64,000 nt of DNA from Azospirillum brasilense (GTDB lineage Bacteria > Pseudomonadota > Alphaproteobacteria > Azospirillales > Azospirillaceae), in contig NZ_CP012914.1 in assembly GCF_001315015.1 (NCBI RefSeq), positions 2,662,501 to 2,726,500 of the forward strand. Direction: 5' to 3'. Numbering within the stretch: the first letter of the stretch is position 1; each line of letters opens with the position of its first letter. The position numbers were made by a program, and so were the translations under genes. Shown in pieces: positions 38,491 through 47,057 of this stretch. The notes under the pieces are model-generated. The model was not told the origin of the DNA. It did not search any database and saw only the letters and a list, made by a program, of their open reading frames with translations.

Positions 38491-38976
38491 ATGCCGAACC
38501 GCAAGCTCATCCCCGACGTCATCAAGGATCAGCAGCTCGTCTGCCTGCCCCCGGAGGCCAGTGTCCATGACGCCACCGTTCTGATGGCGGAACGCCGCGT
38601 CGCCGCCCTCTTGGTCACGCAGGACCAAGCGGAAGGCGGCCGGTCGCTGAAGGGCATCTTCACCGAGCGGGACCTCGCGGCCCGCGTCGTCGCCGCAGGG
38701 CGCGATCCCGCGGCGACCCGGCTGGCCGAGGTCATGACCGCTTCTCCCGACACGCTGGGACCGGACGCCCATGCCTACGAGGCGCTGGACCTGATGGAGC
38801 GCCATCACTACCGCCACCTGCCGATCACCGCGGACGGCGAGTCGGACGGCGCGGTGATGGGCATCGTCTCCATCCGCGACCTGTTCGCAGTGGTCCGCGC
38901 CCATCTGGAGGACGAGATCCGCGACCGCGAAGCCTTCATCTTCGGGTCGAACTACTCCGCCAGCGCTCCACCCTGA
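38491..38976 (+). CDS. CBS-domain-pair protein
   Basis: A 161-residue protein made of two CBS motifs (KLIPDVIKDQQLVCLPPEAS ... GIFTERDLAARVV; VMTASPDTLGPDAH ... HYRHLPITADGES ... GIVSIRDLF). Such stand-alone pairs bind adenosine nucleotides and act as energy sensors; the partner is unknown. The ATG at 38491 has GGGAGAAGGGA directly upstream; an earlier in-frame ATG at 38464 lacks one. The gene is preceded by a palindrome. Confidence 0.9.
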   Translation: MPNRKLIPDVIKDQQLVCLPPEASVHDATVLMAERRVAALLVTQDQAEGGRSLKGIFTERDLAARVVAAGRDPAATRLAEVMTASPDTLGPDAHAYEALDLMERHHYRHLPITADGESDGAVMGIVSIRDLFAVVRAHLEDEIRDREAFIFGSNYSASAPP

Positions 38977-39100
38977 TCTCCGAACGCGTAATGCTGCAAT
39001 GCGGTGGAGCCGGCTTGACCTGAACGCTGGCCCCACCGATATTCCCGGGTACGCCCCAACAATCAGGCCGTCCGAACTAGGCCGAACGCCAGAGAGTCCC

Positions 39101-39715
39101 ATGCCGCTGTCCGAACCCGCCGCACGCGAACCGATCCACACCCGGGAAGTCACCTGCCGGGGCTATCGGCGGACCGATGGGCTGTGGGATGTCGAAGGCC
39201 ATCTGACCGATGTGAAGAGCTACGCCTTCCACACCGAACAGCGGGGCCAGATCCTGCCCGGCGACCCGGTCCACGGCATGTGGCTTCGCCTGACGGTGGA
39301 CAACGACCTGACCGTCCAAGCGGTGGAGGCGGTGACGGAGAAGAGCCCCTACCGCACCTGCGGCTCCGTCACGCCCAACTTCCAGCGGCTGGTCGGGCTG
39401 AAGATCGGGCCGGGCTGGACCCGCGCGGTGAAGGAGCGGCTGGGCGGCGTCCAGGGATGCACGCATCTGGTGGAGCTTCTGGGGCCCATCGCCACCACCG
39501 CCTTCCAGACCATTTATCCCATCCTGGCGCGCGAGCAGGCCGAGAAGGCCCGGGCGGCGGGCGGCGGTGAGGCTGGCAGCAAGGAGGACATGCTGCGCAC
39601 CAAGCGCCCGGTGCTGCTGAACACCTGCCACATCTTCGACAGCAACGGCGAGGTCGTGCGGAAGAACTGGCCCGACCACTACACCGGCGACCGTCCGCGC
39701 GACGCCGCGGACTGA
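39101..39715 (+). CDS. DUF2889 family protein
   Basis: A 204-residue cytoplasmic protein matching the DUF2889 family (REVTCRGYRRTDGLWDVEGHLTDVKSYAF; CTHLVELLGPIATTAFQTIYP). Function unknown; cysteines and histidines (CTHLVE, NTCHIFD) are conserved in appearance. The ATG at 39101 is chosen over a longer form because homology starts there. It ends in a strong terminator. Confidence 0.85.
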   Translation: MPLSEPAAREPIHTREVTCRGYRRTDGLWDVEGHLTDVKSYAFHTEQRGQILPGDPVHGMWLRLTVDNDLTVQAVEAVTEKSPYRTCGSVTPNFQRLVGLKIGPGWTRAVKERLGGVQGCTHLVELLGPIATTAFQTIYPILAREQAEKARAAGGGEAGSKEDMLRTKRPVLLNTCHIFDSNGEVVRKNWPDHYTGDRPRDAAD

Positions 39716-39775
39716 GGCGACGGTCGGACCGACCGGTCTTTGCCCGCACCGGACACAGCGTGCCGAACAGACACG

Positions 39776-39804
39776 AAAGGGCGCGTCTTGTGGACGCGCC
39801 CTTT
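39776..39804. terminator. Bidirectional Rho-independent terminator
   Basis: Perfect 12-bp stem AAAGGGCGCGTC (39776-39787) / GACGCGCCCTTT (39793-39804), five-base loop, T-rich on both strands. It serves the convergent DUF2889 and RHH genes. The stem is almost identical to the terminator after the iron-binding protein gene (47010-47044). Confidence 0.85.
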
Positions 39805-39832
39805 TCTCTTCCCGATCAGGACATTCAGACCG

Positions 39833-40324
39833 TCACGCTTCCAGTGCGGACCGCAGGCCCTCGCCCGGCGCGCCCGGCTTCGCCGCCGGCGGCAAAGCCG
39901 ATGCCGCGGTGCCGGCCTCGCTCTCCGGCCGGTCCAACTCGTCGAGCGGCGGCAGGTCGAAGGGCGTGCCCACGAAAGGATCGCCCCCGCCATGCCCGGC
40001 CTGGACATGGCCGTCCTCGGTGCAGGCCCGGCGGAAATAGGCCGCGATGAAGACGCGGACCGCCGAGGTCAGGGTGACCTCCGCGTTGTCCGCGCCCGGG
40101 CCGCGCCGCCGGATCTGCTCGTCCAGCCGGTCCTTGATCAGAGTGCAGAGGCCGTTGACCGTCAGGCCCTCTCGGCGGGCGATGTCCTCCAGAGCGTCCC
40201 ACATGGTCGGCTCCAGACGCATGCTCGTGCGGCGCCCGGCAATCATGATGTTCATGCTCTTCAGCGGTTCCACACACGCGGTGGGATTCACTGTTAACCG
40301 CTTCTTCGGCCCGCGCTTCGCCAT
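39833..40324 (-). CDS. Ribbon-helix-helix DNA-binding protein
   Basis: A 163-residue protein whose N-terminal half matches the RHH_4-type ribbon-helix-helix domain (GRRTSMRLEPTMWDALEDIA, then RREGLTVNGLCTLIKDRL), seen in many alphaproteobacteria as a small transcription factor. A basic start (MAKRGPKKR) and Pro/Gly-rich C-terminal tail flank it. The ATG at 40324 has GGAGAGGGCGG. Its upstream region (40393-40503) has repeated TTGCATGCG boxes that could be its own operators. Confidence 0.8.
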   Translation of the reverse strand: MAKRGPKKRLTVNPTACVEPLKSMNIMIAGRRTSMRLEPTMWDALEDIARREGLTVNGLCTLIKDRLDEQIRRRGPGADNAEVTLTSAVRVFIAAYFRRACTEDGHVQAGHGGGDPFVGTPFDLPPLDELDRPESEAGTAASALPPAAKPGAPGEGLRSALEA

Positions 40325-40392
40325 ACGCCGCCCTCTCCACGAACCCGCCGGACGACGCGCGAAAAGTGCATCGCCCACGGCGCATTGATTGG

Positions 40393-40503
40393 TTGCATGC
40401 GCTGCACTCTACTAAATACAGCGAGAATTGCAACCACGGCAGCACTCCAATTATGTTTGAAGACGGAAAAGAACCTCTAGTAGTTGCATGCGTATGTATG
40501 CAT
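40393..40503 (-). promoter_or_regulatory. Repeated TTGCATGCG boxes upstream of RHH gene
   Basis: TTGCATGCG occurs at 40393-40401 and 40484-40492, with ATGCAT close to the second (40498-40503) and an inverted TGCAACC at 40429-40435 facing GGTTGCA (40391-40397). The region is less GC-rich than its surroundings and lies between the RHH and bolA genes, both read on the minus strand. It could contain operators of the RHH protein. No other gene is visible in 40325-40566. Confidence 0.4.
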
Positions 40504-40566
40504 TTGCAGGTGGCGCTTTTCCCTTGCTGCACGGGCGGCGGCCGGGCGTTCTTGTGGGCGTTGCTG

Positions 40567-40839
40567 TCAGCGGGCCTCTTCGGGCGTCAACGTGGTCAAG
40601 CCGAGGGCGTGAACGCGCTCCGCCATTTCTTGGGCCAGCAGACCATAGACCAGCCGCTGGCGCTCCACGCGCGACTTACCGGCGAAGGCGGCGGAGACGA
40701 TGGTGACGTGGAAATGCGTCTCGCCCTCCGGGTGGGCGCCGCCATGGCCGGCGTGACGGCCGGAATCGTCCTGGATGTCGAGCCGCTCGGGAGCCAGCGC
40801 GTCGGTCAGCTTCCGGCGCATGCGGGTGGCGTATTCCAT
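40567..40839 (-). CDS. bolA: BolA family protein
   Basis: A 90-residue BolA-type protein, probably a glutaredoxin partner in iron-sulfur or iron homeostasis, or a stress regulator. The fold is recognised from IQDDSGRHAGHGG, THFHVTIVSAAFAGKSRVERQ and RLVYGLLAQEM. Conserved histidines are present. The ATG at 40839 has GAGGA six bases upstream. It is divergent from the J-domain gene, and bolA-dnaJ-cobS-cobT is a conserved alphaproteobacterial order. Confidence 0.93.
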   Translation of the reverse strand: MEYATRMRRKLTDALAPERLDIQDDSGRHAGHGGAHPEGETHFHVTIVSAAFAGKSRVERQRLVYGLLAQEMAERVHALGLTTLTPEEAR

Positions 40840-41004
40840 GGGTGTCCTCACTGGGTTTGGGCTGGGTCGGGTTTGGGATTGAGGTGACGGCGCGGCACCG
40901 CTTCCGTCAAGACGCCAATGCCGCAGACCGGCCATTTTCCGCAGTCCGGCACCGCCCCCTTGCGTGCGCTTGCCAGAAAGGATGCCTCTTCCCATACTTC
41001 GCAC

Positions 41005-41589
41005 ATGAGCAAGCCACGCACCCGCTACGATTTCAGCCGCTACGACCAGCCGCGCACCGCCGTGCGCGCCTGCGATCATCCGGGCTGTGCGGGCGAGGGC
41101 GCGTACCGGGCGCCGAAGAGCCGCCGGCAGCTCAACGACTACTACTGGTTCTGCCTGGACCATGTGCGCGAATACAACCGCGCCTGGGACTATTACGCCG
41201 GCATGAAGCCCGAGCAGATCGAGGCCGAGGTCCGCCGCGACACCACGTGGCAGCGGCCGAGCTGGCCGCTCGGCTTCTGGGGTGTGCAGGAGAAGTTCCT
41301 GCGCGACCGCGCAATGCACGGCTTCAGCTTCGAGTTCGGGCGCGAGGCCGGCAAGGACCAGTCCGAGGAGAGCAAGCAGCGCCGCCAGGCCGCCCGCAAC
41401 GCGGAGGAGGAGGCGCTGGTCGTCCTCGACCTCGCCCCGCCGGTGGATTTCCCGCGCATCAAGGCGCGCTACCGCGAGCTGGTGAAAATTCATCATCCCG
41501 ACGCCAACGGCGGGGACAAGGCGGCCGAAGAAAAGTTGAAGGAGATCAATCAGGCCTACAACACGCTGAAAGCCTGCTATGGTGCGTAA
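41005..41589 (+). CDS. J-domain protein (DnaJ-like)
   Basis: A 194-residue protein with the J-domain at the C-terminus rather than the N-terminus: [20 protein letters not shown], with the essential HPD, then [14 protein letters not shown]. The N-terminal half has a conserved Cys pattern ([32 protein letters not shown]) that could bind zinc. Such proteins stimulate DnaK-type ATPases. It precedes cobS by 73 bases, as in many relatives; whether it helps assemble the cobaltochelatase is unknown. Confidence 0.9.
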   Translation: MSKPRTRYDFSRYDQPRTAVRACDHPGCAGEGAYRAPKSRRQLNDYYWFCLDHVREYNRAWDYYAGMKPEQIEAEVRRDTTWQRPSWPLGFWGVQEKFLRDRAMHGFSFEFGREAGKDQSEESKQRRQAARNAEEEALVVLDLAPPVDFPRIKARYRELVKIHHPDANGGDKAAEEKLKEINQAYNTLKACYGA

Positions 41590-41662
41590 CCCCGACGGTT
41601 GGCCGGACCAGATTGGCCGGGCGGCCCCGACAACAGACACGTTGGAACGATAAGAACCTCCC

Positions 41663-42667
41663 ATGCCTTCTCAAGGAGCCACCCAGGCCAGCTCGGCCCT
41701 GTTCGATCACGTTCCCGACATCACCCTGTCGGTGCGTCAAGTGTTCGGCATCGACAGCGACATGCAGGTGCCGGCCTTCAGCCAGCGCACGGAGCATGTG
41801 CCGGACATCGATGAAGCCTACCGCTTCGACCGCGACACGACGCTCGCGATCCTGGCTGGCTTCGCCTACAACCGTCGCGTCATGGTCCAGGGCTATCACG
41901 GGACCGGCAAGTCCACCCACATCGAACAGGTGGCCGCGCGCCTGAACTGGCCCTGCATCCGCATCAACCTGGACAGCCACATCAGCCGCATCGACCTGAT
42001 GGGCAAGGACGCCATCGTCCTGCGCGACGGCGTCCAGGTGACGGAATACCGCGAAGGCATCCTGCCCTGGGCGCTCCAGCACGCCTGCGCGCTGGTCTTC
42101 GACGAATATGACGCGGGCCGCCCCGACGTGATGTTCGTGATCCAGCGTGTGCTGGAGGTGGAAGGCAAGCTGACCCTGCTCGACCAGAACCGCGTCATCC
42201 GCCCGCACCCGGCCTTCCGCCTGTTCGCCACGGCGAACACCGTCGGTCTGGGCGACACCACCGGCCTCTACCACGGCACGCAGCAGATCAACCAGGGCCA
42301 GATGGACCGCTGGAACATCGTGGCGACGCTGAACTACCTGCCGGTGGACGCCGAGGTGAAGATCGTCGCCTCCAAGGTGCCGGAATACGACAGCGAGGCC
42401 GGCCGCAAGACCGTGGCGTCGATGGTGCGCCTGGCCGACCTGACCCGCGCCGGCTTCATCAACGGCGACATCTCCACGGTGATGAGCCCGCGCACGGTCA
42501 TCACCTGGGCGCAGAACGCCAACATCTTCAACGACATCGCCTTCGCGTTCCGGATCACCTTCCTGAACAAGTGCGACGAGGTGGAGCGGCCGACCGTCGC
42601 CGAATACTACCAGCGCTGCTTCGGCACCGAGCTGCCGGAGACGGGGGTGCAGGCGAACCTGGTGTGA
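41663..42667 (+). CDS. cobS: Aerobic cobaltochelatase subunit CobS
   Basis: A 334-residue AAA+ ATPase that, with CobT and CobN, inserts cobalt into hydrogenobyrinate diamide. Walker A is [13 protein letters not shown], Walker B is [13 protein letters not shown], and sensor-type residues follow in [13 protein letters not shown]. The N-terminus ([21 protein letters not shown]) is typical. It should be followed directly by cobT, but a repeat-bounded GxxExxY gene unit (42717-43178) separates the two by about 560 bases. Confidence 0.97.
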   Translation: MPSQGATQASSALFDHVPDITLSVRQVFGIDSDMQVPAFSQRTEHVPDIDEAYRFDRDTTLAILAGFAYNRRVMVQGYHGTGKSTHIEQVAARLNWPCIRINLDSHISRIDLMGKDAIVLRDGVQVTEYREGILPWALQHACALVFDEYDAGRPDVMFVIQRVLEVEGKLTLLDQNRVIRPHPAFRLFATANTVGLGDTTGLYHGTQQINQGQMDRWNIVATLNYLPVDAEVKIVASKVPEYDSEAGRKTVASMVRLADLTRAGFINGDISTVMSPRTVITWAQNANIFNDIAFAFRITFLNKCDEVERPTVAEYYQRCFGTELPETGVQANLV

Positions 42668-42716
42668 CGGGGGGCGCCTCGTCCTCCGGGACCACAGCCT
42701 CCCTGGCAACAGGACA

Positions 42717-43178
42717 ACACGGATTTCACGGATCTGGGCACGGATTTCACGGATGAGGGTCACTCTCGACCGCGACCTGGACGCCTTGACCGAGCGCATC
42801 ATTGGAGCCGCCTTCGAGGTCTTCAACACGCTCGGCCAGGGGTTCGTCGAGGCCGTCTACAAGAAGGCCCTTCTTTGTGAACTTCGCGAGCGCGGCCTGG
42901 ATGCGGAACATGAGGTTCCCTTCCAGATCGGCTACAAGGGCTCGAACGTTGGCACCTACTTCGCCGACATCGTGGTGGCGCGCCGCGTCACCGTCGAGCT
43001 GAAGGTCGCCGATGCGCTGGCGCAGCCGCACAAACGGCAGGTCATCAATTATCTTCGCGCCAGCGGATTGCCGGTCGGCCTGTTGTTCAACTTCGGTGGC
43101 TCCAGCCTCACCTTCTCCCGTGTCCTGCCGTAACGGGGAACATCCGTGAAATCCGTGCTTCGTCCGTGAGATCCGTGT
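42717..43178. mobile_element. GxxExxY gene bounded by inverted pairs of CACGGATTTCACGGAT repeats
   Basis: A 462-bp unit inside the cobS-cobT operon. The left end has two tandem copies of CACGGATTTCACGGAT (within 42717-42733 and 42738-42754). The right end has two reverse-complement copies (43142-43157 and 43162-43178). Spacing between copies is 20-21 bases. The enclosed gene starts inside the second left repeat and ends nine bases before the right repeats. The same end architecture without a gene is found at 62257-62369. No transposase is present, so the way it moves, if it does, is unknown. Confidence 0.7.
42753..43133 (+). CDS. GxxExxY family protein (PD-(D/E)XK nuclease-like)
   Basis: A 126-residue protein with the family-naming motif in GFVEAVY (Gly30, Glu33, Tyr36). 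A PD-(D/E)XK-type core follows: Asp72 (YFADIVVARR) and Glu82-x-Lys84 (VTVELKVADA), with a Gln in HKRQVINYLRA. The family is annotated as uncharacterised and assigned to the restriction-nuclease-like superfamily. Length is normal, and reading frame and catalytic-type residues are intact. The ATG is formed by the last bases of the inner left repeat (CACGGATG). It lies between cobS and cobT in their direction of transcription. A cobalamin role is unlikely. Confidence 0.85.
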   Translation: MRVTLDRDLDALTERIIGAAFEVFNTLGQGFVEAVYKKALLCELRERGLDAEHEVPFQIGYKGSNVGTYFADIVVARRVTVELKVADALAQPHKRQVINYLRASGLPVGLLFNFGGSSLTFSRVLP

Positions 43179-43224
43179 CAATCTTGTCCGACGACCGCCG
43201 GACGCAGACCCAAGACAGCCCGCC

Positions 43225-45090
43225 ATGACCGATCGTGAAAACCCCGTCGAGGCCTTCAAGCGCTCCACCGCCGCCGCGGTGCGGGCCCTCTCCCGCCGGG
43301 CCGACGTGCAGGTGGGCTTCTCCACCGAGCCGCCCGGCGTCGCCGGCCTGCGTGTGCGCATCCCCACCCCGGCGCGCGACCTGAACCCGCACGACGTCGC
43401 GACGCTGCGCGGCGCCGCGGACGCCGTGTCGCTGCGGCTGCGCTTCCACGACAACGCCATCCATCTCCAGCGCATGCCGCTGGGCGACAGCGCCCGCGCC
43501 GCCTACGACGCGCTGGAGCAGGCCCGCTGCGAGGCGCTGGGCGCCAGCCACATGCCCGGCGTGGCGGCCAATCTGGAGGCGGCGCTGGACGAGCGCTACC
43601 ACAAGCAGGGCTTCGAGCGGCTGGAGGATCGCGAGCAGGTCCCCCTGCCCGAGGTGCTGCGCCTGATCGCCCGCGAGGCGATGACCGGCGCCGCCCCGCC
43701 CCCCGCCGCCGAGCACGCGGTCAGCCTGTGGCGCGGCTGGATCGAGGAGCGGCTGGGCAAGGACCTGCATGGGCTCGCCGGCCACATGGCAGACCAGGAC
43801 GCCTACGCCCGCGCCGTGCGCAAGCTGCTGACCGAGCTGGACATGGAGGTCGGCAACGACCCCGACGAGCCGCAGGAGCCGGAAGAGGACGAGCGCGACT
43901 CCGGCGAGAACGAGAACGAGCCGAACAAGGGCCAGACCCAGGGTGAGGACGACACCCAGAGCCAGGCCGAATCGATGACCTCGCAGGAGACGCAGGAGTC
44001 CGACCAGGGCGAGCAGGCCGAGGAGGGCACCGGCGAGGAGGGCGACACCGAGATGGGCCAGGGCGAGGGGGCGGAGGAACCCGCCGGCCCCGGCCAGCCC
44101 TGGCGCCCGGAAGCGCGCGGCCGCAACGAGCCCGACCCCAACGCCTACAAGCCCTTCACCACCCAGTTCGACGAGGTGGTCGACGCCGCGGAGCTGTGCG
44201 ACCCGGAGGAGCTGGCCCGGCTGCGCCACATGCTGGACCAGCAGCTCGTCCATCTCCAGGGCGTGATCTCCAAGCTGGCCAACCGCCTGCAGCGCCGCCT
44301 CCTCGCCAAGCAGCAGAGGTCCTGGGAGTTCGACCTGGACGACGGCATCCTCGACGCCGCCCGTCTCGCCCGCATCGTCGTCAACCCGGTCCTTCCCCTC
44401 TCCTTCAAGAAGGAGAAGGAAATGGACTTCCGCGACACGGTGGTGTCGCTGCTGATCGACAACTCCGGCTCGATGCGCGGGCGGCCGATCTCCATCGCCG
44501 CGATGAGCGCCGACATCCTGGCCCGCACGCTGGAGCGCTGCGCGGTGAAGGTGGAGGTGCTGGGCTTCACCACCCGCGCCTGGAAAGGCGGACAGGCGCG
44601 TGAAAACTGGATCTCCTCGGGCAAACCCGCCAACCCCGGCCGCCTGAACGACCTGCGCCACATCATCTACAAGGACGCCGACCAGCCCTGGCGCCGCGCC
44701 CGCAAGAATCTCGGCCTGATGCTGCGCGAGGGCATCCTGAAGGAGAACATCGACGGCGAGGCGCTGATGTGGGCGCACAACCGCCTGATCGGACGGCCCG
44801 AACAGCGGCGCATCCTGATGGTGATCTCCGATGGCGCGCCGGTGGACGACTCGACCCTGTCGGTCAACGCCGGCAACTATCTGGAACGGCATCTGCGGCA
44901 GGTGATCGAGTACATCGAGACCCGCTCGCCGGTGGAGCTGGTGGCCATCGGCATCGGCCACGACGTGACCCGCTACTACCGCCGCGCCGTCACCATCGTG
45001 GACGCCGAGCAGCTGGGCGGCACCATGATGAACAAGCTGGCCGAGCTGTTCGACGAGGACGACCGCCGGGGCCGCAGCGGCTGGCGCTGA
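43225..45090 (+). CDS. cobT: Aerobic cobaltochelatase subunit CobT
   Basis: A 621-residue partner of CobS in the CobNST cobalt chelatase. The N-terminal domain is typical ([20 protein letters not shown]). A long acidic Glu/Asp/Gln linker covers about residues 205-300. The C-terminal von Willebrand A domain has the MIDAS motif [13 protein letters not shown] and later [12 protein letters not shown]. It is followed by a strong terminator. It is displaced from cobS by the inserted GxxExxY unit. Confidence 0.96.
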   Translation: MTDRENPVEAFKRSTAAAVRALSRRADVQVGFSTEPPGVAGLRVRIPTPARDLNPHDVATLRGAADAVSLRLRFHDNAIHLQRMPLGDSARAAYDALEQARCEALGASHMPGVAANLEAALDERYHKQGFERLEDREQVPLPEVLRLIAREAMTGAAPPPAAEHAVSLWRGWIEERLGKDLHGLAGHMADQDAYARAVRKLLTELDMEVGNDPDEPQEPEEDERDSGENENEPNKGQTQGEDDTQSQAESMTSQETQESDQGEQAEEGTGEEGDTEMGQGEGAEEPAGPGQPWRPEARGRNEPDPNAYKPFTTQFDEVVDAAELCDPEELARLRHMLDQQLVHLQGVISKLANRLQRRLLAKQQRSWEFDLDDGILDAARLARIVVNPVLPLSFKKEKEMDFRDTVVSLLIDNSGSMRGRPISIAAMSADILARTLERCAVKVEVLGFTTRAWKGGQARENWISSGKPANPGRLNDLRHIIYKDADQPWRRARKNLGLMLREGILKENIDGEALMWAHNRLIGRPEQRRILMVISDGAPVDDSTLSVNAGNYLERHLRQVIEYIETRSPVELVAIGIGHDVTRYYRRAVTIVDAEQLGGTMMNKLAELFDEDDRRGRSGWR

Positions 45091-45115
45091 GGCCGAAGAC
45101 CGGACCGGAAACGAC

Positions 45116-45145
45116 AACGGCGCGGATCACTCCGCGCCGTTTTTT
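45116..45145 (+). terminator. Rho-independent terminator after cobT
   Basis: Eleven-base stem AACGGCGCGGA (45116-45126) / TCCGCGCCGTT (45131-45141), four-base loop, followed by a run of T to 45145. It lies 25 bases after the cobT stop and 25 bases before the end of the convergent gene. Confidence 0.88.
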
Positions 45146-45170
45146 CATGCATGCCGTCCGGTTCGTCCGG

Positions 45171-45683
45171 TCACTGCAGGCTGCGCTGCATCTCTTCGAA
45201 GTTGCGCGAGAAGCCGTTCAGCGGGAAGTCAATGTCGCGCTTGCCGGCGCGCAGGAAGTTCACGCGGACCAGCACCGTGGAGCCGTTGCGGAACTGGTCG
45301 ACCACGCGGCCCGACACGAAGTTCGGGAACATGCACATGTTGAGCGTGGCGATCTGCGTCTCGATCCGCGGCTGACGGTCGACGCGGATGGCGCAGTTGT
45401 CGATCATGCCCTGGCTGGTCGTCAGGAACAGGTGGTAGTCGTTGCCGGTCGGGATGACGCTCAGCGCCACGAAGCCAACCTCCTTGCCGTCGTCGAACAG
45501 CCGGTAGTTCATCAGCCGGCAGACCTTGGTGTCGGTCATCCGGTCAATCTCGCAGCGGCTGGTCCAGGCGCCTTCCGGGCCGTACTCGGCGGCGGATTTG
45601 GAGAAATCGACGGCGGCGGCCGGCGTGGCGGCCAGCGCGGACAGCAGCGCCGCACCAAAAGCGAAGAGACCTGTCCAACGCAT
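45171..45683 (-). CDS. Secreted protein resembling invasion-associated locus B (IalB) proteins
   Basis: A 170-residue exported protein. The ATG at 45683 (GGGAG upstream) gives a signal peptide MRWTGLFAFGAALLSALAA with cleavage after AAA; ATGs at 45698 and 45764 are less good. The mature part has several cysteines (RCEIDR, KVCRLMNY, DNCAIRV, NMCMFPN) and the FVSGRVVDQFRNGSTVLVRV stretch, a pattern like IalB family proteins. Function in this non-pathogenic-looking organism unknown. Confidence 0.65.
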   Translation of the reverse strand: MRWTGLFAFGAALLSALAATPAAAVDFSKSAAEYGPEGAWTSRCEIDRMTDTKVCRLMNYRLFDDGKEVGFVALSVIPTGNDYHLFLTTSQGMIDNCAIRVDRQPRIETQIATLNMCMFPNFVSGRVVDQFRNGSTVLVRVNFLRAGKRDIDFPLNGFSRNFEEMQRSLQ

Positions 45684-45849
45684 CCTGACGCTCCCCATCT
45701 GTCGTCCCGTTCGGCCGCTCGAACTCCCGCCCGACGGCGGGTATCGCGAACGGATTATAGGCATACCCCAAAGACGAACAAGCCTTTACACCTTTGGTTG
45801 GCGTCTTAGTCCGCGATGATCGTTCCGCTCCGCATCCTTTTTGAATATT

Positions 45850-45868
45850 GAGAATGGTTATCGTTCAC
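45850..45868 (+). promoter_or_regulatory. Fur-type iron box before the iron-binding protein gene
   Basis: GAGAATGGTTATCGTTCAC agrees with the 19-base Fur consensus at 13 of 19 positions (counted by eye). It overlaps the start of a TTGACA (45871-45876) that could be a -35 element, about 90 bases before the ATG. Expected effect: repression when iron is plentiful. Confidence 0.6.
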
Positions 45869-45961
45869 GCTTGACACCCCGCCCCCCGAATGGTCAAGTC
45901 GGCGCATGAGAACGCTTCGCAATTGCGGGCGTGAACCGACAAGAATTCGGGAGTCACGAGG

Positions 45962-46990
45962 ATGCACATCGGATCGCGCGGCGTGTTTGCCGCCACCTTC
46001 GCCGCCACGCTGCTGACCATGACCGGTCTCGCCAGCGCCGCCGAGGTGAACGTCTACTCCGCGCGCCATTACGATGTGGACAAGGACCTCTACGACGCCT
46101 TCACCAAGAAGACCGGCATCAAGATCAACGTCATCGAGGGCAAGGAAGAGGAGCTGATCGAGCGGATGAAGACCGAAGGCGGCAACAGCCCCGCCGACGT
46201 GTTCATCACCGTCGACGCCGGCCGCCTGTGGCGCGCCCAGGAGGCCGGCCTGCTCCAGCCGACCCGCTCCAAGGTCATGGAGGAGGCCATCCCGGCCCAC
46301 CTGCGCGAGCCGGAAGGCCACTGGTTCGGCATCTCCAAGCGCGCCCGCATCCTGGTCTACAACAAGGCCTCGGTGAAGCCGGGCGAGATCAAGACCTACG
46401 AGGAGCTGGCCGATCCGAAGTGGAAGGACCGCGTCCTCGTCCGCTCCTCGACCAGCGTCTACAACCAGTCGCTCGTCGGCTCGCTGCTCGCCGCCCACGG
46501 CGAGAAGGCGACCGAGGAGTGGGCCAAGGGCGTCGTCGCCAACATGGCGCGCAAGCCGCAGGGCGGCGACACCGACCAGATCAAGGGCGTGGCCGCCAAC
46601 GAAGGCGACGTGGCCGTGACCAACACCTACTACTTCGCCCGCATCGCCTCCTCCGCCAAGCCGGAGGACAAGGCCATCGCGGACAAGCTGGGCGTGATCT
46701 TCCCCAACCAGGACGGTCGCGGCACCCATGTGAATGTCTCCGGCGCCGGCGTCATGAAGAACGCGCCGAACAAGGAGCAGGCCGTCCAGTTCCTGGAGTA
46801 TCTGGTCAGCCCCGAGGCCCAGAAGATGTTCACGGAAAAGAACTACGAGTACCCGATCGTCGCCGGGGCCGAGACCGCGCCGGTGCTGGTCACCTGGGGC
46901 AAGTTCAAGGAAGACCCGCTGAATGCCGCTGTCTACGGCAAGAACAACGCCGAGGCTCTGAAGATCATGGATCGCGCCGGCTGGAAGTAA
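45962..46990 (+). CDS. Fe(3+) ABC transporter periplasmic binding protein
   Basis: A 342-residue ferric-binding protein of the FbpA/FutA type. A signal peptide ends TGLASAAEV. The mature start EVNVYSARHYDVDKDLYDAF is typical of the iron-binding subfamily, and the paired tyrosines in VTNTYYFARI are the usual Fe ligands. RTHVNVSGAGV-like sequence and a C-terminal helix complete the fold. A Fur-like box lies upstream and a terminator downstream. The permease is encoded separately at 48011-49735; no ATPase gene is in the window. Confidence 0.93.
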   Translation: MHIGSRGVFAATFAATLLTMTGLASAAEVNVYSARHYDVDKDLYDAFTKKTGIKINVIEGKEEELIERMKTEGGNSPADVFITVDAGRLWRAQEAGLLQPTRSKVMEEAIPAHLREPEGHWFGISKRARILVYNKASVKPGEIKTYEELADPKWKDRVLVRSSTSVYNQSLVGSLLAAHGEKATEEWAKGVVANMARKPQGGDTDQIKGVAANEGDVAVTNTYYFARIASSAKPEDKAIADKLGVIFPNQDGRGTHVNVSGAGVMKNAPNKEQAVQFLEYLVSPEAQKMFTEKNYEYPIVAGAETAPVLVTWGKFKEDPLNAAVYGKNNAEALKIMDRAGWK

Positions 46991-47009
46991 GCCACCGTCC
47001 GGCGTAAAG

Positions 47010-47045
47010 AAGGGGCGCGTCCCAGCGGTGGAGACGCGCCCTTTT
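47010..47045 (+). terminator. Rho-independent terminator after iron-binding protein gene
   Basis: Nine-base core stem GGGCGCGTC (47013-47021) / GACGCGCCC (47033-47041), 11-base loop, then TTTTCTTTT. It also serves the convergent pirin gene. Confidence 0.85.
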
Positions 47046-47057
47046 CTTTTGTGTGGT

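Noticed and set aside
42717..42754. CRISPR-like direct repeats
   Set aside because: Only two tandem copies with a four- to five-base gap, no spacers, and inverted copies on the other side of a gene.
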